From the NCBI GenBank assembly GCA_016868875.1, contig VGFN01000033.1:1-11357 (forward strand): a DNA stretch of 11,357 nucleotides. Direction: 5' to 3'. This document shows positions 7,306 through 11,357 of the stretch, piece after piece. Positions within the stretch are counted from its first letter, which is position 1, and every line of letters starts with the position of its first letter. Source of the stretch: Bacteroidota bacterium. Its GTDB lineage: Bacteria > Bacteroidota > Bacteroidia > UBA7662. Below the pieces are notes generated by a model. It saw nothing but the letters and a program-made list of their open reading frames with translations. It was not told the origin of the DNA and did not search any database. The translations under genes and the position numbers were made by a program.

Positions 7306-9440
7306 GAGCCTAACAACAGCATCACCCGCTGTCCGGGTTTGGCCGCGGGAATTCCGCGCTCTCCATTCTTGATCACTTCCAAAAGCCCCATGCACTGCCT
7401 TACCTTGCCGGTACCCTGAAGCGAGACCCGGTAACCTTTCTTTTCCAAAGCCCACACAGCAGCTGCGGCATCCATTCCCAGCAAATCATTGACCTCCGTC
7501 AACTGAACTTTATTCCATTCAACTTCAGGACGAATAACCTTCCTCTGCTGGGGTACCTTGGTATTGGAGACGACTTGGGTCGATGGAATTCGTCGAAATT
7601 CCTTGATCGCCATGGTTTGCTCGGCGATGTCCCTAAAAACAGGAGCGGCAACTTGCGATGCAAAAAACAAGCCATTGCGGGGGTCTTCCAGCATCACCAA
7701 ACAAGTGTAACGAGGATTAGGTTCCGGGAAATAGCCTATAAAGGTGGCCCTGTGCCTGTTGCTCATAGACTTTCCAGAAGCATCGCGAAGCCTGGCCGTT
7801 CCAGTTTTGCCCCCAACGCCAAAAGTCAAGCCTTTCATTTGTTCTTTGACCGTTCCATCGATGGCTACGCGCCGCATCATCCGACGAGCCGCCAAGGCTT
7901 TGTTATGATCCAAAATTCGACGGCCTTTGACGGATGTGTTCTTTGTTTTGAAATCCAAAACCGCCTCTCCTCCCTCATCGCTTGACAACCAAGCTCCAAG
8001 GAAGCCCCATTGGGTCGAGGTTGGTTGAATCTTCTTGAATTGAATTTCTTCTAGCAAAGAGGGCTCAACACGAATCCCTTCATTGACCACTGCGTTGTAG
8101 AAGGTAAGCAGTTGAAGAGGTGTTATTAGCATCGAATATCCAATACCCGTAGAATACAAATCGGAGGGATTATAATCTTGGATTGCTGTAGTCCTGAATT
8201 GGGGTTTAGGATCCCGGTGGATGGGAAGATTGATGCTTTGTTCCAAGCCGAATTCTTTCAGCTTCGCAAAAAAGGTTTCTGGCTTTGGGGCATAATGCCG
8301 ATGCAACAGTCGAGCAATGCCCACGTTGGAGCTCTTCGCAAAAATTTGCTCCACAGTCATCCAAGGACCGTAGGTATGTTCATCGACCAACCTGAATGCC
8401 CCCGTCTGAAAGGTATAATTCGGCATGGCGATACTATCCTCCAAATTCCAAAATCCATCCGATAAACCCGCAGTCAAGGCCACCAGTTTGAAAACCGAAC
8501 CGGGTTCAACACCGATACCGTAAGCCACCTGATCGTATTCCCCTATGCTGCTGGAATCGCCCCCCTTATTGGGTTTACGAACCATGTTGCTCATGGCTCT
8601 GAGCTTCCCCGTGCCGGTCTCCATCAAAATTGCGCATCCCTTCATGGCGCCCTGTGCATGCATGGCTTTGGACAAGGCTTGATGCGCAATTTCTTGCAAC
8701 CTTATGTCCAGGGTCGTGACCACCTGGCCTCCATGGCGGGGTTCTTTTTGAAATTCCTGATCGACAGGCTTCCAAACTCCCCCCCCCATTCGTTGTTTCA
8801 AGGCCAATCCCGGAATACCGGATAACACCGAATCCATACCGGCCTCCAGTCCGATCTGGGCCTTGCCTTGACGGAGATAACCGATGGTCCTGGCGGCCAA
8901 AGATCCATAAGGAAGCAGTCTTCGGTTGGTTTGCACGGCGATTAACCCCCCCAGCCGTTTCGTTTTGGGCTGAAGGCCCATCATGGGCAAGGCCCGAACC
9001 TGTTCATAGACCCCAAAACTCACTTCCTTTTGCAGCAACCAATACCGCTTCACCGGCTTGCTGCGCTTGGCACTGATCAAATCCTTTTTCCAATCCAAGT
9101 GATTTTTCTTCGGAAAAACCCGGGCAAGACCCCATGACAACGAATCCAATTGGCGGTAAAAGGCGGTATCGTGCAGGGCATCCACCCCAAAATCAACTCG
9201 TAATTCATACAGGGGAACGGACGAAGCAAGCAGGTTCATGTTGCAGTCGTAGAGATCTCCCCGATGAGCAGGAATTTCGAAAAATTTCCTGTTGGACTCG
9301 TTTGCTCGCTGAAGGTAGGGCTGCCCTTTCGAACCGGTTAAGGTCCATGCGTGCCATAACACTGCAATTCCCAGCATCATCAGTCCCATAAAGGCCAAAT
9401 TGACCCTCCAACCCCGGACAAAATAATTCGTCTTGCTCAT
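7302..9440 (-). CDS. ftsI: Class B penicillin-binding protein, septal transpeptidase (FtsI/PBP3-like) with C-terminal PASTA-like segment
   Basis: Membrane-anchored DD-transpeptidase that crosslinks septal peptidoglycan and works with FtsW. The 712 residues comprise a short cytoplasmic start, one membrane anchor (about 13-33), the PBP dimerisation domain beginning at HRGDLYD (59-65), and the transpeptidase domain with SVFK (nucleophile S315, K318), SSN (370-372) and KTGT (545-548). A segment at about 647-712 (NDLLGMDAAAAVWALEKKGYRV ... KPGQRVMLLLG, long stretch shown only by its ends) looks like a PASTA domain, as in Bacteroidota and Firmicutes homologues. The start forms an ATGA overlap with the ftsL-like gene, and the stop overlaps murE. 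A run of nine G (minus strand) encodes G219-G221. Spo-type paralogues (SpoVD) share this layout; the dcw position and absence of other sporulation signs favour the division role. Confidence 0.95.
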   Translation of the reverse strand: MSKTNYFVRGWRVNLAFMGLMMLGIAVLWHAWTLTGSKGQPYLQRANESNRKFFEIPAHRGDLYDCNMNLLASSVPLYELRVDFGVDALHDTAFYRQLDSLSWGLARVFPKKNHLDWKKDLISAKRSKPVKRYWLLQKEVSFGVYEQVRALPMMGLQPKTKRLGGLIAVQTNRRLLPYGSLAARTIGYLRQGKAQIGLEAGMDSVLSGIPGLALKQRMGGGVWKPVDQEFQKEPRHGGQVVTTLDIRLQEIAHQALSKAMHAQGAMKGCAILMETGTGKLRAMSNMVRKPNKGGDSSSIGEYDQVAYGIGVEPGSVFKLVALTAGLSDGFWNLEDSIAMPNYTFQTGAFRLVDEHTYGPWMTVEQIFAKSSNVGIARLLHRHYAPKPETFFAKLKEFGLEQSINLPIHRDPKPQFRTTAIQDYNPSDLYSTGIGYSMLITPLQLLTFYNAVVNEGIRVEPSLLEEIQFKKIQPTSTQWGFLGAWLSSDEGGEAVLDFKTKNTSVKGRRILDHNKALAARRMMRRVAIDGTVKEQMKGLTFGVGGKTGTARLRDASGKSMSNRHRATFIGYFPEPNPRYTCLVMLEDPRNGLFFASQVAAPVFRDIAEQTMAIKEFRRIPSTQVVSNTKVPQQRKVIRPEVEWNKVQLTEVNDLLGMDAAAAVWALEKKGYRVSLQGTGKVRQCMGLLEVIKNGERGIPAAKPGQRVMLLLGS
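8779..8787 (-). repeat. Nine-base G homopolymer inside ftsI
   Basis: The minus strand has nine consecutive G across the codons for M218 to G221 of the penicillin-binding protein (ATG followed by three glycine codons). It is the longest homopolymer I noticed in the window. The reading frame is intact at nine; one base more or fewer would truncate an essential transpeptidase before its active-site serine. Confidence 0.9.
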
Positions 9441-9814
9441 GGTTGCTGGGGTTTGCCCGAATCTGCATGACCTATTGCCAAGGGAGGCACACGCATTTCC
9501 TTGAATCCCATTGCCGTTGCCCTTTGAACGACCTTCTCCAATTGCCCCAACCTAACCAGTTCAGTTTTGAGGAATAAATACTGTGAGCGTAGTTCCTGGT
9601 TATGCTTTTCAATTTTGCTGATTTGCCGAACTCTGTGCTCGCATTGATGGATATAGGCGATATAAACCAGCATCAGGACCGAGAGATAGCCAATGAACCA
9701 TCCATGCTTTTGAACCAATACAGGCTTAGCCCATCGCTCAGGATCCAAGAGCGACCAAAGGTTCCAAGAAGAACCTTGAGCTTGGTCAGCGGTCGTATGG
9801 CTTGGCTTTTTCAT
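9437..9814 (-). CDS. ftsL: FtsL-like bitopic divisome protein
   Basis: Small membrane protein in the position that ftsL holds in dcw clusters, between rsmH and the septal PBP. The 125 residues show a polar N-terminal cytoplasmic part (1-37), one membrane segment (about 38-56, GWFIGYLSVLMLVYIAYIH), then a heptad-like coiled-coil stretch (about 57-98) ending in QRATAMGFKEMRVPP, and a short proline-rich end. The final GFKE with a following proline resembles the end of Bacteroidota FtsL-like proteins. In E. coli, FtsL forms a periplasmic complex with FtsB and FtsQ that activates FtsWI; the same role is inferred here from position and architecture, since sequence identity in this family is low. 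The ATG lies 9 nt after the rsmH stop, with a weak TAAGG overlapping that stop. The stop overlaps the PBP start as ATGA. Confidence 0.85.
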   Translation of the reverse strand: MKKPSHTTADQAQGSSWNLWSLLDPERWAKPVLVQKHGWFIGYLSVLMLVYIAYIHQCEHRVRQISKIEKHNQELRSQYLFLKTELVRLGQLEKVVQRATAMGFKEMRVPPLAIGHADSGKPQQP

Positions 9815-9823
9815 GGTAAGGCC

Positions 9824-10792
9824 TTAGCGATGAGTCGATAAGGAAAATTGGTTGCGTATTCCAACCCTGAGTTTGGCACTACGAGCCCTGGGGTTTTCGG
9901 AATTTTCCGAGGCATCTGCCTGCTTCCATCGGCCCTTGACCGGATCCAAGGGCCTTAAGGCATTCCCATACAAATCATGGTAGTCCTTACCCTCAAAATT
10001 TCCGTGGTTGATGAAATTCTTAACCAGACGATCCTCCAAGGAATGGTAACTCAAGACGACGAGCCGGCCGCCAGCGATGAGCATTGAACCGGATTGTTCC
10101 AACATTTCCTGAAGGCTTTCCATTTCCCTGTTCAAGTGAATCCGAATGGCCTGAAAGACCCTGGCCAAATAGCGTGAAGGCTTTTCTTGACCCGCTGAGT
10201 GCAGGGCAATTTTCTTGAGCTGTCCTGCTGTTTCCAGAGCACGCTCGGAACGAGCCACCGCCAAATCCCTGGCTAACCTCCTGGATTGACGAATTTCCCC
10301 GAAGCGGTAGAATACCGTAGCCATTTCCTCCTCGCTCGTCTCTGCCAGCCATTCACGTGCGCCAAAGCCTGTTCGACGATCCATGCGCATGTCCAACAGA
10401 GCCTCATCAAAACGAAAAGCAAATCCCCGATCCGCCTCGTCCAAGTGATGCGAGGAAACGCCCAAATCAGCCAAAATCCCATGGACACCCTGCACCCCCT
10501 TCCATTGCAGAAAACGCTGCATTTGAGCAAAATTCGCGTCGATTAATTCGAACCTGGGGTCAGCGCACAATGCCGGGGTTCCATCATCCAAGGGCTTGTT
10601 TGCTCTCTGCAAGGCGTCTTCGTCCTGATCGATGCCAAACAGGCGCCCCTTAGGGCCCAATCGTCCCAAGATGGCACGCGAATGACCTCCACCCCCCAAG
10701 GTGCAATCCACATAAATGCCGTCAACCTTGATTTGCAGAGCCTCTAAGCAGGCTTCCAACAGAACAGGCTGATGATAGAAGGCCTTAGACAT
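9824..10792 (-). CDS. rsmH: 16S rRNA (cytosine(1402)-N(4))-methyltransferase RsmH (MraW)
   Basis: SAM-dependent methyltransferase that makes the N4 methylation of C1402 in the 16S rRNA P-site. The 322-residue product carries YHQPVLLEACLEAL (6-19), the SAM-binding loop DCTLGGGGHS (29-38), GIDQDEDAL (53-61), ADLGVSSHHLD (108-118), RGFAFR (122-127), DMRMD (134-138), FQAIRIHLNREMESL (213-227), LSYHSLEDRLVK (247-258) and NPRARSAKLRV (300-310), all in family order and at the usual length. The start overlaps the mraZ end by 8 bp, with TGGGAGG 8 nt upstream. RsmH itself is not a wall enzyme; it travels with mraZ at the head of dcw clusters in most bacteria. Confidence 0.97.
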   Translation of the reverse strand: MSKAFYHQPVLLEACLEALQIKVDGIYVDCTLGGGGHSRAILGRLGPKGRLFGIDQDEDALQRANKPLDDGTPALCADPRFELIDANFAQMQRFLQWKGVQGVHGILADLGVSSHHLDEADRGFAFRFDEALLDMRMDRRTGFGAREWLAETSEEEMATVFYRFGEIRQSRRLARDLAVARSERALETAGQLKKIALHSAGQEKPSRYLARVFQAIRIHLNREMESLQEMLEQSGSMLIAGGRLVVLSYHSLEDRLVKNFINHGNFEGKDYHDLYGNALRPLDPVKGRWKQADASENSENPRARSAKLRVGIRNQFSLSTHR

Positions 10793-11240
10793 TCCATTGA
10801 CCTCCCATCACCCGCTCGGCCAAAGCCGAAAAGTCTTGTGGTTCTTGGTCAAGCATCTTGTGATAAGCCTGTTCAGACCACAGTTCTATGCGATTGAGGT
10901 GCCCAAAGAGCACCAAATCCTTGTCAATCCCTGCATACTGCAGCAAGGATTTGGGTAACAGCAGCCTGTTCGCGGAATCAGGCTCCAAGGCCGTGGCCCC
11001 CCGCAGGAAATACCGCAAAAACTCCCGGTTTTCGCGGACATAGGGGTTCAATTGACCCAATTCATGGACCATGCTATCCCATTCCAAAGAGGGATAAAGC
11101 ACCAAACAAGACTCAAAACCGCGATTAATCACCCATTTGCCTGCAGCCTCCGCACTCAATTGCCTCAAGAGTCCGGCAGGCAGACTGATCCTGGACTTAG
11201 CGTCCAGCTTTAAGGAAAATTCGCCGATGAACTGTGTCAC
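10785..11240 (-). CDS. mraZ: Transcriptional regulator MraZ, GTG start
   Basis: Small DNA-binding protein that forms ring-shaped oligomers and, in E. coli, represses the dcw promoter by binding TGGGN repeats. The 151-residue product has two tandem AbrB/SpoVT-like half domains, each with its signature: DAKSRISLP (13-21) and DSANRLLLP (88-96). The usual family motif is D-x-K-G-R; here the glycine is Ser16 and Asn91. The start is GTG: an in-frame TAA sits directly before it (TAAGTG), and no Met occurs before residue 57, so neither an upstream start nor an ATG start is possible. No Shine-Dalgarno is seen ahead of it; the preceding bases are a run of C. It is the first gene of the cluster, and the four-box array 34-67 nt upstream is its likely autoregulatory operator. 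Confidence 0.95.
   Translation of the reverse strand: MTQFIGEFSLKLDAKSRISLPAGLLRQLSAEAAGKWVINRGFESCLVLYPSLEWDSMVHELGQLNPYVRENREFLRYFLRGATALEPDSANRLLLPKSLLQYAGIDKDLVLFGHLNRIELWSEQAYHKMLDQEPQDFSALAERVMGGQWNV
10801..10807 (-). promoter_or_regulatory. Shine-Dalgarno sequence of rsmH
   Basis: Minus-strand TGGGAGG lies 8 nt before the rsmH ATG, within the codons for Met-Gly-Gly near the end of mraZ. It supports the start at 10792, which overlaps the mraZ stop. Confidence 0.7.
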
Positions 11241-11273
11241 TTATCTGTGGGGGGTTTCTGAGGTACGAATTAA

Positions 11274-11307
11274 CCACTTTTTCCCACTAAATACCACTTT
11301 TCCCCAC
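11274..11307 (-). promoter_or_regulatory. MraZ operator: four GTGG boxes at exact 10-bp spacing
   Basis: On the minus strand GTGG occurs at 11307-11304, 11297-11294, 11287-11284 and 11277-11274, each 10 bp from the next. Read 5' to 3' the boxes are GTGGG, GTGGT, GTGGG, GTGGT, with A/T-rich 5-nt spacers. This matches the published E. coli MraZ site, TGGGN direct repeats separated by 5 nt, so each box falls on the same face of the helix. It lies just upstream of mraZ, which supports autoregulation of the whole cluster. The match to boxes and spacing is seen; binding is inferred. Confidence 0.85.
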
Positions 11308-11312
11308 AAAAC

Positions 11313-11321
11313 TTATCCACA
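11313..11321 (+). promoter_or_regulatory. DnaA-box match (TTATCCACA)
   Basis: A perfect TTATCCACA, fitting the DnaA consensus TTATNCACA, lies 5 bp beyond the MraZ boxes and about 73 bp upstream of the mraZ start. Only one copy was noticed, so this is not an origin. It could bind DnaA as a regulator, or be chance; its GTGG core also resembles the neighbouring boxes but is out of their 10-bp phase. Confidence 0.35.
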
Positions 11322-11357
11322 ACATGAAAAATTCCATTTTTGGAACATACCAAGACG

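Larger units (their letters stand above)
11241..11357. other. Intergenic leader and promoter region of the cluster
   Basis: This is the only non-coding stretch longer than 15 nt. From the gene outward it holds a C-rich run next to the mraZ start (11249-11254), the MraZ boxes, the DnaA-box match and a small dyad TTCCA-TTTT-TGGAA (11332-11345). A promoter for the cluster is expected here, but no convincing sigma-70 hexamer pair or Bacteroidota-type TTTG / TAnnTTTG pair with correct spacing could be picked out. The nearest candidate, TAAGTTTTG on the minus strand at 11316-11308, lacks a matching upstream element. The gene beyond 11357 is unknown. Confidence 0.6.

Noticed and set aside
7306..7455. 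50-residue N-terminal extension of the murE frame
   Set aside because: It falls in the PASTA-coding end of ftsI and is not Mur-like. The ATGA overlap gives a natural start at 7305.
11332..11345. Small dyad TTCCA-TTTT-TGGAA as a terminator of an upstream gene
   Set aside because: The arms are only 5 bp and A/T-rich, too weak for an intrinsic terminator. It may be chance or a small operator.
11241..11357. Origin of replication, suggested by the DnaA-box match
   Set aside because: Only one box, no cluster of boxes and no AT-rich unwinding region are present, and the setting is a dcw promoter.
1..11357. Mobile elements, CRISPR arrays, RNA genes or a novel defence-type system
   Set aside because: The window is filled end to end by ten standard dcw genes. 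No spacer-repeat pattern, transposase, inverted terminal repeats or tRNA-like cloverleaf was seen.

Overview
The window is one stretch of a division and cell wall (dcw) cluster. All ten genes lie on the minus strand, so transcription runs from about position 11300 down to position 1. In order they are mraZ, rsmH, an ftsL-like gene, a class B penicillin-binding protein (ftsI), murE, mraY, murD, ftsW, murG and the first 284 codons of murC, which runs off the left edge. Every gene was identified from motifs readable in its translation. All reading frames are intact; murC was translated by hand to confirm this.

The organism is most likely a member of Bacteroidota with a mid-range GC content. The support is the gene order (no murF or ddl inside the run), the FtsW signature GKGPGNSIQ...PHAYSDYIYAI..EEYG, the FtsL-like protein and the transpeptidase with a C-terminal PASTA-like segment. 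The MurE motif DNPRNEDP points to meso-diaminopimelate peptidoglycan, so a Gram-negative type wall. No narrower taxonomic call is safe from this sequence alone.

Layout: positions 11241-11357 are the only non-coding stretch of any size. It holds four GTGG boxes spaced exactly 10 bp apart, the expected operator of MraZ, and one perfect DnaA-box match. Below it the genes are packed with gaps of at most 15 nt. Four junctions are 4-bp ATGA overlaps (ftsL/ftsI, ftsI/murE, mraY/murD, murG/murC) and two are 8-bp overlaps (mraZ/rsmH, ftsW/murG). Three starts (rsmH, murG, murC) have strong Shine-Dalgarno sequences inside the upstream gene; most of the others have none.

Together the products cover most of lipid II synthesis and its use at the septum. 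MurC, MurD and MurE add L-Ala, D-Glu and a diamino acid to UDP-MurNAc. MraY moves the muropeptide to undecaprenyl phosphate (lipid I) and MurG adds GlcNAc (lipid II). FtsW and the transpeptidase polymerise and crosslink it, with the FtsL-like protein as a probable divisome scaffold. RsmH methylates 16S rRNA and MraZ is the cluster's regulator. I found no mobile element, CRISPR array, RNA gene or undescribed system; the most informative non-coding signal is the promoter-proximal operator array.
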